A stretch of DNA of 64,000 nucleotides. It comes from an uncultured Armatimonadota bacterium. Its GTDB lineage: Bacteria > Armatimonadota > Fimbriimonadia > Fimbriimonadales > Fimbriimonadaceae. Where the stretch lies: positions 1-64,000 of the forward strand of contig CAILEM010000097.1 in assembly GCA_903833215.1 (NCBI GenBank), read 5' to 3'. Each line of letters starts with the position of its first letter. Position 1 is the stretch's first letter. The position numbers and the translations under genes are program-made. Below the pieces are notes generated by a model. It did no database searches. It was not told the DNA's origin and saw only the letters and a list, made by a program, of their open reading frames with translations. Shown in pieces: positions 8,167 through 16,643 of this stretch.

Positions 8167-9573
8167 ATGCGCATGCGTGTCACTCCCCTCCTGGCGTTGC
8201 TCGGTCTGTCTAGCGTGGTTGTCGCCCAAGACAACTCCTACCCCGTCTTTGAGACAGACAAGATTCCGATTGAACAATTGAAGGCACGCCGAGAGGCGGT
8301 TAAGACCCAGCTTGGCCCGGGTGGAATCGTCCTGCTGTTCACCAATCCCGAGCGGAACCGCAATAACGACTGCGACTTCCGTTTCCGTGGCGACTCCAAT
8401 TTCCTCTATTTGACCGGCTTTGAAGAGCCAGACTCCGTGCTCATCCTTTCCCACGATGGGTTTGTCGTGAATGGCAAGAAAGTCACCGAACTCCTGTTTG
8501 TCAACGAGAACGACCCGATGTCGATCACATGGCTCGGGTACAGGATGGGTTCGAAGGAAGCAGGACCTCTGCTTGGCATGGAAGCTGTGCTTCCAAACTC
8601 AAAATTCACCGACACCTTGAAGGCCCTTGAGGTGACATCCAAGCCACAAGTTTGGAGCCCAATAACCCCGCCAAATCCAAGCGGGCTCCTAGGTCGGATG
8701 CTAGAGTCTTACAAGACTTGGATCAATCCGCACAAAGACTGGCAATCGACCAAGGGCCAACTTGGAAACGTACTGGCAAAGCTTCGCGTGAAGAAGTCGC
8801 CCGATGAGATTCGACTACTAAGACGTGCCGTTAGCGCCTCGGCAGCCGGGCATCGGGAGGTAATGCGTTCCGTAACAGCAGGAGCGAGAGAATATGAGCT
8901 AATGGCAACCGTAGAGTACGTGTTTGCCCGGAACGGGTGTGAATCTGTGGGATACAACTCGATCGTAGGCTCAGGGCCAAACGGCTGCATCCTTCACTAC
9001 GAAGACAACCGACGACTGATCCAGAACGGCGACCTCATCTGCATGGATGCGGCGGGCGAATACCATGGATACTCGGCCGACGTTACAAGGACTTTCCCCG
9101 CCAATGGAAAATTCTCTCCTGCCCAGAAGGCAATTTACGAGTTGGTGCTCGCCGCCCAAAATGCTGGGATCGCGGAATGTAAGGCGGGCAAGCCGTTCTC
9201 TGCCGCGGGCATTGCCGCGGCAAAGGTCGTCTCCGATGGCTTGATCAAGCTTGGCATCATGAAGTCAGCGAGCGAACTGGGCACGTATCTTCCCCATGGA
9301 GTGAGCCACTACATTGGCCTTGACGTTCACGATGCCCACGGCGACAACACACTTCAGCCTGGTTACGTGCTTACCGTCGAACCAGGAATCTACATCCGAG
9401 CCGGCAGCCCATGCGACCGTAAGTGGTGGAATATTGGTGTGCGAATCGAAGACGATATCCTTGTCACCGAAAAGGGTCCCGAAAATCTTTCCGCAGCCGC
9501 TCCTCGCACCGTCGAAGAGATCGAAGCCCTGATGAAGCAATCCGGTATCGGAAAACACCCCGCTGGACAATAG
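8167..9573 (+). CDS. pepP: Exported Xaa-Pro aminopeptidase (M24B)
   Basis: 468 aa. A signal peptide (MRMRVTPLLALLGLSSVVVA) is followed by the aminopeptidase P N-terminal domain and the pita-bread M24 catalytic domain. The five metal ligands are visible: two Asp in MDAAGEYHGYSADVTRTFP, His in LPHGVSHYIGLDVHD, Glu in TVEPGIYI and Glu in VRIEDDILVT. It should remove N-terminal residues preceding proline, here outside the cytoplasm. The track starts one codon earlier at a GTG; the ATG at 8167 is preferred. Confidence 0.9.
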   Translation: MRMRVTPLLALLGLSSVVVAQDNSYPVFETDKIPIEQLKARREAVKTQLGPGGIVLLFTNPERNRNNDCDFRFRGDSNFLYLTGFEEPDSVLILSHDGFVVNGKKVTELLFVNENDPMSITWLGYRMGSKEAGPLLGMEAVLPNSKFTDTLKALEVTSKPQVWSPITPPNPSGLLGRMLESYKTWINPHKDWQSTKGQLGNVLAKLRVKKSPDEIRLLRRAVSASAAGHREVMRSVTAGAREYELMATVEYVFARNGCESVGYNSIVGSGPNGCILHYEDNRRLIQNGDLICMDAAGEYHGYSADVTRTFPANGKFSPAQKAIYELVLAAQNAGIAECKAGKPFSAAGIAAAKVVSDGLIKLGIMKSASELGTYLPHGVSHYIGLDVHDAHGDNTLQPGYVLTVEPGIYIRAGSPCDRKWWNIGVRIEDDILVTEKGPENLSAAAPRTVEEIEALMKQSGIGKHPAGQ

Positions 9574-9582
9574 GAATATGCC

Positions 9583-9588
9583 TATACT
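9583..9588 (+). promoter_or_regulatory. -10 element TATACT, leaderless start predicted
   Basis: TATACT ends 6 nt before the ATG at 9595, and no ribosome site lies between. Transcription would begin at or next to the start codon. Confidence 0.5.
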
Positions 9589-9594
9589 CCCTGC

Positions 9595-10053
9595 ATGGCG
9601 TTTGAGCCGCTGCAGACAGACGAGAAGCTTGAGAACCCGGTGGCGCGGCCACCGGATATGGATGCGGCCATGCTTTTTGGCTGCTCTGGCTTCGTGCTCT
9701 CGTCCATTGGCGGCTATATGCTTTCGGTGTGGCCATTCCTCGTGTTTCAGGAGACTGAGAAGCTCACGACTTTAGCCACGGCCGCCGCAATAGGGCTTAC
9801 ACCGGCTGCTATTCTTGGGATCGTATCAACAAGAAAATTCCGCCTTGCTGGAGCATGCGGTTTCGTCGGGAGCGCGCTGTCCGTCGGGATCTTCCTGTAT
9901 TTGCGAATCGAGCAAACCTTCATCTCCTCTCTTGCTCGCCAAGCCCCCGCCCCCGACTACCCGAAGGTGGTGATGTATCTCGCACCGCTAGGCTGGATTT
10001 TGATCTCGGCCATCCTAGGGTTACTCTTTCTGCCGAAGCAAGAGGAAGACTGA
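9595..10053 (+). CDS. Four-helix membrane protein, unknown
   Basis: 152 aa. Four hydrophobic segments are visible (about residues 27-50, 58-78, 82-101 and 125-146), with a charged tail KQEED. The N-terminal 25 residues are hydrophilic and proline-containing. No family is recognised. It follows pepP by 21 nt but has its own TATACT -10 box. Function unknown. Confidence 0.7.
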   Translation: MAFEPLQTDEKLENPVARPPDMDAAMLFGCSGFVLSSIGGYMLSVWPFLVFQETEKLTTLATAAAIGLTPAAILGIVSTRKFRLAGACGFVGSALSVGIFLYLRIEQTFISSLARQAPAPDYPKVVMYLAPLGWILISAILGLLFLPKQEED

Positions 10054-10107
10054 AAATAGAGAAAATCTGTGTTCGCCCTTCTTGACATGGCCACCACGTT
10101 TTGTGGC

Positions 10108-10138
10108 TTGACTACGGCTTTCATGCGCTGGATATGAT
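10108..10138 (+). promoter_or_regulatory. Candidate promoter for the 10254 gene
   Basis: TTGACT (10108-10113) is followed at 17-19 nt by GATATGAT (10131-10138). It lies about 115 nt before the ATG of the exported protein gene, so a real 5' leader is expected. Confidence 0.35.
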
Positions 10139-10253
10139 TTTTTGGTAACTAGGCTCGCTAGAAATTCATACATCACCGCTAAAAGTGTTAAACTTCGGGG
10201 TAAACGCGCATGACGTATTGAGTGAACGCGTCTCAAGAACCATTGAGCAGGGG

Positions 10254-12305
10254 ATGGAAGTGAAGTCTTTGGCTAAAACGCAACGCATACTAATTGGACT
10301 CTTGGTGGCAGTCGCAGTCGCAGGAACTGCCTACGCCCAAACCGGCTCGACTACGATAAAGCCGATAGCCTCGTTTAATCTGCCTAAACCGGTCGTTATC
10401 GACACGAGAGACCAGGTTCCTCAGATCGCGCCCGTGTCTCGCAGAACGGGAAACATTTCTGAGAACGACTCAGTCAACACTCTGAAGAAAGACGTACCAC
10501 CAAACAATTTGCCGGTGGGAGGAATGCTTTCCTACGCGCAAGGTTCCGCGTCTAAGCTCCAATTTGCGGGTCCTGGCTTTACAAACGGTTGGCCACCCGA
10601 CTGTGACATGGCGGTTGGTCCGAACCACGTTGTTTGTGTCGTCAACGAGCAGATGGCGATCTACGACAAGCTGACTGGATCTAAACAGTTCCAAACAAAT
10701 CTAACCGGCGATCAATTTTTCAGTGGCATTGGTGTTGTTTCTGGAGAGGTCATTTCCGACCCTAAGATCCAATACGACAAGGCATCCGGCCACTGGTTCG
10801 TCCACATCATCGAGGTCGACGGACTCGTAACAAGTGGGACAAAGGGAAGCTTCCAGTTGATCGGCGTCTCCGAGACAAGTGATCCGAACGGCAAGTGGAA
10901 GAAGTACCGCATCGACAGCAGTATCACTTCGGGTGGAACGCAGTATTGGCTCGACTACCCTGGCGTTGGTACCTCATCCGATGGATTTGTCTTTACCGGC
11001 AACATGTTCGGCTTCACCTCCGGATATTTGGGCGGCGGTATCTTCGCAATCAGCAAAGCTTCGCTTATCAGCGGAACCGCTGGAAAGGTCACCGTATTCT
11101 TCGATCCAGGTGCAGGCACAATTGAGCCAGCTCGAAACTACGACACCACTGCCCCATACGTTTACATGATGACAACGAATTCCACTTCGTCCGTCAAGAC
11201 GTATGCCGTCAGCAACTTCCTTAGCACTCCAGTTCTCGTCAGTTCGGTCGTAAATGTCCCAACGTTTACCCCGCCAACGAGAGATGCAAATGGTCCTCAG
11301 GGACACGTGATGGATGGATTCAGCGACGCTAGAATGTTCACCGCCGTTCGACGCGGTGGCAGTATCTATGGCGCTCACAACTGCATGTCTCCAAGTGGTG
11401 CAGTACTGGCTTGCCGCTGGTATGAGGTTGCCGTTAACAACTGGCCAACAGCTGGGGTTCCTACCCTCGTGCAGTCAGGAAATATCTATGACGCTTCAGG
11501 CGTTCTCGATTCGCACATGCCTGCGATCAACGTCAACAAGTACGGAAGCATCTCGGTTGTCTACACTCGATGTGGTCCGAATCTGGAAGCATCCATTCAA
11601 TATAGTGCACACAAGAAGAGCGATCCTCCAGGAACAATGGGTTTGCCCGTGGCGCTAGGCTACAGCCCTGCCAATTCGGGAGCCCAGCCAGGAAGCAGAT
11701 GGGGAGATTACTTCAACGTATCCATCGACCCGAGCGACGACGCGAAGTTCTGGGGATTTGGCGAGCTGTGCGTAGCCAACGGCCTCTGGACAACCCAGGT
11801 AAATAGCTGGACAGTCGCAGATCCATCGCTGAGCATTCCATATGCTCCATCCGCAGCTAACGTGATTGACGGTAGCTTGGTTTCGGGTAGCGCAGCTTCT
11901 TTGGCCGCAGTTGACGGAAACACAATGAACGTCACTTCGGCGAATATCCCCGGTAACTTCAAGGTCGCATCGGTTGAGGCACTCTACACGACGAAGCTGA
12001 AGCCAAGTTCAACGGACCTGCTTACGCTCACGACGGCTGCCACAATTCCATCGGGGGCCACCAAGCAGTTCTACGCTTGGGACTGGACAAAGAATAAGTA
12101 CATCTACCTTGGCGCAGTATCGGCAACGACGACGTCCGATTTCACGATTGCGAATAACACACTCGCTGCTGCTCCGTACATCAAGAGCGACGGCACCGTG
12201 AAGCTCCTCTATCGGATCGTATATCCGAATCGGACCTCGGCGGCTCCGTCCTTCACCCTCAAGTTGGACCAACTCTTGCTGAAGGGACTGCCTTCCACTT
12301 CGTAA
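10254..12305 (+). CDS. Large exported protein, unknown
   Basis: 683 aa from ATG 10254; the earlier track start has no support. A signal peptide is clear (KTQRILIGLLVAVAVAGTAYAQ). The mature protein is rich in Gly, Ser, Thr and aromatic residues with repeated strand-like blocks (DCDMAVGPNHVVCVVNEQ, WLDYPGVGTSSDGFVFTGN, GSRWGDYFNVSIDPSD), compatible with a secreted beta-propeller followed by a C-terminal beta domain. No catalytic motif is recognised. A strong terminator follows directly, so it is probably the last or only gene of its transcript. Confidence 0.75.
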   Translation: MEVKSLAKTQRILIGLLVAVAVAGTAYAQTGSTTIKPIASFNLPKPVVIDTRDQVPQIAPVSRRTGNISENDSVNTLKKDVPPNNLPVGGMLSYAQGSASKLQFAGPGFTNGWPPDCDMAVGPNHVVCVVNEQMAIYDKLTGSKQFQTNLTGDQFFSGIGVVSGEVISDPKIQYDKASGHWFVHIIEVDGLVTSGTKGSFQLIGVSETSDPNGKWKKYRIDSSITSGGTQYWLDYPGVGTSSDGFVFTGNMFGFTSGYLGGGIFAISKASLISGTAGKVTVFFDPGAGTIEPARNYDTTAPYVYMMTTNSTSSVKTYAVSNFLSTPVLVSSVVNVPTFTPPTRDANGPQGHVMDGFSDARMFTAVRRGGSIYGAHNCMSPSGAVLACRWYEVAVNNWPTAGVPTLVQSGNIYDASGVLDSHMPAINVNKYGSISVVYTRCGPNLEASIQYSAHKKSDPPGTMGLPVALGYSPANSGAQPGSRWGDYFNVSIDPSDDAKFWGFGELCVANGLWTTQVNSWTVADPSLSIPYAPSAANVIDGSLVSGSAASLAAVDGNTMNVTSANIPGNFKVASVEALYTTKLKPSSTDLLTLTTAATIPSGATKQFYAWDWTKNKYIYLGAVSATTTSDFTIANNTLAAAPYIKSDGTVKLLYRIVYPNRTSAAPSFTLKLDQLLLKGLPSTS

Positions 12306-12326
12306 GCCTCCCATCCCTACTCATGG

Positions 12327-12363
12327 AAAAAATGGCGAACCCCAAACGGGTTCGCCATTTTTT
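12327..12363 (+). terminator. Rho-independent terminator
   Basis: AAAAAATGGCGAACCC, loop CAAAC, then GGGTTCGCCATTTTTT form a 16-bp perfect stem with flanking A and T runs. It could act in both directions and closes the transcript of the large exported protein gene. Confidence 0.9.
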
Positions 12364-12385
12364 GTTTCCAAGGTATGATCTGCCC

Positions 12386-13502
12386 ATGCTGAACTTTGAT
12401 CAGCAGGAAGCGCTGTCCAAGGCTCGTGGGAGATTGGACGCTATTGGAGGTCATCTTTGACCTACCTAACCTGCACACCCAGATAGCCGAGCTTGAAGCT
12501 CGTTCTTCGGAGCCAGATTTCTGGAATAACCCAGATTTCGCAAACAAGACGCTCCAGAAGCTTTCCCGGCTACGGAACATAAGTCAGCCTTTCCAACTAT
12601 TGGACAAGGCTGAACGTGATGTCGCCGAGCTATACGAAATGCTTCGTCTTGAAAACGACCCCGCAACAGAAGCGGAAGCCGATCAGATGGCTCTCAAACT
12701 GATGGCGGACCTTGACGCGTTCGAACTCAAAACCCTTTTGAATGGCGAACACGACGGCCGTAACGCCCTCCTTGAAGTCAATGCGGGCGCGGGCGGCTCT
12801 GAGGCTTGTGACTGGGCCCTCATGCTGCAGCGTATGTATGCACGCTGGGCAGAATCTCACAACGTCAAGATGGAGATCTTGAGCGAAACCCCGGGCGATG
12901 TGACGGGCTACCGCTCCGTTCAGATGCTGTTCACAGCTGAGAATGCGTACGGCTTCCTCAAAGCCGAAGCAGGAGTTCATCGCCTCGTACGGATATCACC
13001 TTTTGATGCCGCGGCAAGGCGCCACACTTCGTTCGCCAAGGTAGAAGTCCTGCCTGAGATCGAAGAAAATGAAGTTCTGATCAATCCTGATGACCTTAAA
13101 GTGGAAACCTTGCGTGCAGGTGGCGCTGGCGGTCAACACGTCAACAAGACGGAAAGTGCTGTACGCATCACGCACCTTCCAAGCGGAATCGTCGTATCGT
13201 GCCAAAACGAGCGCAGCCAACACAAAAATCGCGCAAGCGCGATGGCGGTGTTGCTCGCCCGCCTGAGCGCTCTTGAAAAAGCCCAATCACAAGACCGCAT
13301 TAATCTGCTCAAGGGAGACGGAGGGCCTGCCGCTTGGGGTCGCCAAATCCGAAGCTATGTTATGCAGCCGTACACTATGGTGAAAGACCATCGAACGGGT
13401 CATGAGACTGGAAACGTCACTGGAGTGCTAGACGGCGATATTGATGGATTTATTGAAGCCTATCTGAAGCAAAAGCCTTCAGAAGATGCGTTTATAGAAT
13501 AA
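12386..13502 (+). CDS. prfB: Peptide chain release factor 2, with programmed +1 frameshift
   Basis: Release factor 2 (371 aa) recognises UGA and UAA. The zero frame opens at ATG 12386 (MLNFDQQEALSKARGRLDAI) and meets an in-frame TGA at 12458-12460. The slip site CTT TGA C is preceded by the internal Shine-Dalgarno GGAGGT three bases earlier, so ribosomes shift +1 and continue at GAC (12459). The product is therefore join(12386..12457, 12459..13502). GAGGQHVNKTESAVRITH contains the GGQ motif that triggers peptide release. The track ORF (12396) shows only the downstream frame. Confidence 0.96.
12447..12461 (+). promoter_or_regulatory. prfB frameshift signal (SD-like GGAGGT + CTTTGAC)
   Basis: GGAGGT-CAT-CTT-TGA-C is the standard autoregulatory slip site. 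Low RF2 lets the ribosome pause at UGA and slip +1, raising RF2 synthesis. Confidence 0.95.
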
Positions 13503-13504
13503 GT

Positions 13505-13526
13505 GCATCGCGCTATTGCGCGATGC
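13505..13526 (+). other. Hairpin after prfB
   Basis: GCATCGCGC-TATT-GCGCGATGC is a perfect 9-bp stem just after the stop codon. It lacks a T-run, so it may protect the 3' end rather than terminate by itself. Confidence 0.5.
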
Positions 13527-13559
13527 CACACCCCCGGGTGAGGTAGGTTCGAAATTAGT

Positions 13560-15164
13560 ATGCTCCTCGCAATCGCATTCGCGGCGCTCAGATATCAGGG
13601 TCAGGGGCCTGTCCTCCCACCTTCGTGTAGCCCCTCATTTCAGGCAACCGTCTTGTCTGTTGAAGAATGCCTACAGGCTAGGGACTTTGCCAAGGCAGCA
13701 GAAAGATACAAGCTGCTACCGAAGATGAGTATCGATGTGGTTTGGGACGACTCAAAGGTCCCAGCTGCCTATAAGGCCCAGTTCCGTAAGGCTAGTGACG
13801 AAGCATTTCATATGTGGAAGGCTCGCTTCGCTGGCATCAAAATCAACCGGGCAAGTAAGGGCGATATTCGAATCAGCTTTGAACCGGTTCTCGCCAAGCG
13901 GCCAGATACCAAGCTGCCTGCCGCACACGTGAGTTTTTGGAGCGAAGATCGATCTGGGCCGAGGCTCGATTATGTTATCGGTCTCAAGCGGGGGGCCCCA
14001 CTGAGGATCACCGAAGAACTCGATATCTTCGGCGACGTTGCGTACTGTATCGGAACCTATCTGGGAATTGCAGACGGCGCGTTCGATACCTACACGATGA
14101 CGAATACCGATTTGCCTCGTACCGTTCGAACGGCCATCTCCGTCACTGAAGCGAAAACGGTTCGGGACAATCTTCAGGCAGTCTACGAGATCGGCAAAGC
14201 AATCCAAGAGCAACGGTCAATTACTCCTACGAAGGCTGATCTGTTCATCGATACCCTGGAGATCACCAGCGAACAGGCGATCCAAGGCGAGCGGGTCGAG
14301 TTTCATGTTCAGCTCAATAATCGTGGTGACGGGCCCCTTTCCTTTAGCTCGTTCCCCGATTGTGGTTGCACAGCGGTCACTCCTCCCGACGTTATTCCAC
14401 CGCAGGGGAGCAAAATCCTGACCTTTGCCGTCGACACCACGGCATTTGACCACAACACCGTGAAGCACGTGGCCATCTCGACAAATGACCCCGTCAAACC
14501 GGTTCAGATGATCACTCTGAACGTAAAGATCAAGCCACGTTACCGAGTCATCTCCCCGGCGGGAGAGATCGTCGTCATCCCGGATGGCGGCATGAAATAT
14601 GCCCTCTATCTCATCCCAGCCTCTGGAACCAAGCTGGAGCCGGTTTCTGTAACCTTGGAAGGTGGTGTCGTCGGAACTGCAAAGTACCAAGCTTGGCAAG
14701 GAGTGCTTCCCGATCCCGAACGTCACGAAGGGCCAACGCCTCGTAGCGGCTACAAAATCACCCTCGATATCAAGGGAGTCTTGGCGAGCGGTGTCAACCC
14801 GGCCACACTGCAAATCTTTACGACAAGCTCGGAGTTCCCCGACATCGCCTACTCTTTCAGCGTTCAGAAGGGAATCGTTGTCCTTCCCGAGGAGTTGCCG
14901 ATGGGTGAAGTCGGGAGAGTGCCAAAGTCGTTGAGAATGGTGATCACTCGTCCGCGGAAGCCATTCAAGGTACTCGGCGTCTCGACGAACTCAAAGTACA
15001 TCAAAGCCAAGGCAGTGCCCGGCGACAGCACGGATACCTATAGCATCCTGGTGGAATATGATGGGAAGGCGCCTTCAGGCGAACTTATCGCCTCCATCAC
15101 GATCAAAACGAACGACCTAAAGCAAGCCATCATTCATGTTCCCGTCCGGGCCAACATTCAATGA
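13560..15164 (+). CDS. Exported DUF1573 protein with degenerate metzincin-like N-domain
   Basis: 534 aa with a short N-terminal hydrophobic stretch (MLLAIAFAALRY). Residues about 55-180 resemble a matrixin/metzincin domain (AFHMWKARF, then GDIRISFE). However, where HExxHxxGxxH should be there is DVAYCIGTYLGIADG, so zinc ligands are lost. Residues about 220-320 are a DUF1573 domain (FPDCGCTAVTPPDVIPPQG, then STNDPVKPVQMITL). A further Ig-like part follows to the end. DUF1573 domains are extracytoplasmic beta-sandwich folds. The gene overlaps the following cytochrome gene by 4 nt, so the two proteins likely act together. The metzincin link is my inference from pattern only. Confidence 0.75.
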   Translation: MLLAIAFAALRYQGQGPVLPPSCSPSFQATVLSVEECLQARDFAKAAERYKLLPKMSIDVVWDDSKVPAAYKAQFRKASDEAFHMWKARFAGIKINRASKGDIRISFEPVLAKRPDTKLPAAHVSFWSEDRSGPRLDYVIGLKRGAPLRITEELDIFGDVAYCIGTYLGIADGAFDTYTMTNTDLPRTVRTAISVTEAKTVRDNLQAVYEIGKAIQEQRSITPTKADLFIDTLEITSEQAIQGERVEFHVQLNNRGDGPLSFSSFPDCGCTAVTPPDVIPPQGSKILTFAVDTTAFDHNTVKHVAISTNDPVKPVQMITLNVKIKPRYRVISPAGEIVVIPDGGMKYALYLIPASGTKLEPVSVTLEGGVVGTAKYQAWQGVLPDPERHEGPTPRSGYKITLDIKGVLASGVNPATLQIFTTSSEFPDIAYSFSVQKGIVVLPEELPMGEVGRVPKSLRMVITRPRKPFKVLGVSTNSKYIKAKAVPGDSTDTYSILVEYDGKAPSGELIASITIKTNDLKQAIIHVPVRANIQ

Positions 15165-16423
15165 AATGGCCCGCTTATTGCCTTGGCCTCGTGGGTACGG
15201 CTTGGGCTGCGGCAAGCAGCCTCCAGGTCGAAAAGCCAACCGTGGTTGTGATCACTGGTGATATCCTCGGCTATCTATCGCCTTGCGGTTGCACGAAGCC
15301 GATGACAGGTGGCATAGCCCGTCAGGCAACTTACGTCAAGAAGCTTCAATCTCAGGCCCGCGTGGTGCTCCTCGTCAACGGCGCTTTTGTCTCAGGAAAC
15401 TCCAAACAAGATGCGCTCAAATCCCAGGCACTCGCCGAAACTTTTGGTGCACTGGATGCAGCCGCGATAAACCTGTCTCCAGAAGACGCAAAGCTGGGTA
15501 TGGGTGGTCTACTGTCCATCCAGAATCTTTGTAGAAACAAACTCGCGACCGGAAGCATCGAACCCATTGCCGCGTTGCCGATTCGAGCCAACGCATTCAC
15601 CAATGAATTCGCCATTGGCTGCATTTCGACTCATCCCGAGAATATTGCCCGCCCCCTTGGTGCCCGCCCTATTCCGGCCAGCAGGGCCATTACCGAAATA
15701 TTGACTTATGCGAAGTCTCAAGAGAGCGCCCCCGTGCTCTTATTGGATGGCGACTTGGAAGAAGCCAAATCCATCGCCGTTAGCCATCCTGAGCTTCGAC
15801 TCATCGTCTATCGGTCTACTTCGGATTCGCCTCGAACGGAACTGCGAATCGGGCCAACGATGCTCGTGACTCCGGGACAATTTGGCAAAAGTGTCATCAC
15901 CCTCACCTATGACGGTAGCGCCTTTGGACAATACCAAGTGGTGCCTCTACAACCCGAATTTAAGGACGACGCCCAAGTAAGCCGCTTTCTCCATCGTTAT
16001 CTGACCGAGGTCGATCGAGGCGGATTTCTTGATCGCCTTCCTCGAAGGCCATCGGAGCCGTTTGCTGGCTCCGAAACCTGTGGCAAGTGTCATGCGGCAG
16101 CTCTAAAGACATGGAAGCATTCGAAGCATGCACAGGGTCTAGCGAGCCTGGAAGCGGAGGGACACGGAAGGGACCCCGACTGCGTGTCATGTCACGTTGT
16201 GGGTCTGACAGCAGTAGGTGGCTTCAGTTCCAGAGCAAAGACACCCGATCTCGCCAACGTGGGGTGCGAATCCTGTCATGGCCCCGGCGCTCGACACTCT
16301 CTGCGACCGCATCAGCTCCGAATGCCGAAGATTGGAACTCAAGCCTGCACGAAATGTCATAACGCGGAGCGCAGCCCAGGGTTCGATGCGGCGACCTCCT
16401 GGGAACTGATTCAGCACCACTAG
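15161..16423 (+). CDS. Exported multihaem cytochrome c with 5'-nucleotidase-like N-domain
   Basis: 420 aa with signal peptide (YCLGLVGTAWAAA). The N-terminal about 270 residues contain VVVITGDILGYLSPCGCTKP and MTGGIARQATYVKKL, typical of UshA/metallophosphatase-like domains often joined to cytochromes. The C-terminal part has four CxxCH haem sites: CGKCH, CVSCH, CESCH and CTKCH, resembling cytochrome c554-type proteins. It should carry electrons in the periplasm; the partner and acceptor are unknown. Translation is coupled to the DUF1573 gene (ATGA overlap). The classical metal ligands of active phosphatases are not evident, so the N-domain may be non-catalytic. Confidence 0.82.
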   Translation: MKWPAYCLGLVGTAWAAASSLQVEKPTVVVITGDILGYLSPCGCTKPMTGGIARQATYVKKLQSQARVVLLVNGAFVSGNSKQDALKSQALAETFGALDAAAINLSPEDAKLGMGGLLSIQNLCRNKLATGSIEPIAALPIRANAFTNEFAIGCISTHPENIARPLGARPIPASRAITEILTYAKSQESAPVLLLDGDLEEAKSIAVSHPELRLIVYRSTSDSPRTELRIGPTMLVTPGQFGKSVITLTYDGSAFGQYQVVPLQPEFKDDAQVSRFLHRYLTEVDRGGFLDRLPRRPSEPFAGSETCGKCHAAALKTWKHSKHAQGLASLEAEGHGRDPDCVSCHVVGLTAVGGFSSRAKTPDLANVGCESCHGPGARHSLRPHQLRMPKIGTQACTKCHNAERSPGFDAATSWELIQHH

Positions 16424-16439
16424 GTGGATAACTTGTGGA
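16423..16439 (+). promoter_or_regulatory. Near-consensus DnaA-box-like sites
   Basis: GGTGGATAA (16423-16431) differs from the DnaA box TGTGGATAA at one base, and TGTGGACAT overlaps it shortly after with 7 of 9 matches. They lie before a DnaA-like gene. Two weak sites do not make an origin. Confidence 0.3.
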
Positions 16440-16643
16440 CATCGTCAAAGATAAGTCAAATTCTGCATCTCTGAAAAACGTCGAGAATGGTCGTTATTCG
16501 AAGATAATCAGATAGGACTGAACCTGGTGTTAACGCCCATTCGTCTCTTGACGCCCGTCATTGGCATCAAGACAATGATTCAGGGGTTCAAATTCGATTT
16601 GTTTGGCCGATATTTGGACCGCAGAGAATTAAGGAGGATGAGT

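Noticed and set aside
10185-10253. Upstream extension of the large exported protein
   Set aside because: The extra 23 residues come before a clear signal peptide that begins just after the ATG at 10254.
16423-16640. Possible oriC before the DnaA-like gene
   Set aside because: Only two imperfect DnaA-box-like sites, no clear AT-rich unwinding element, no dnaN or rpmH neighbour.
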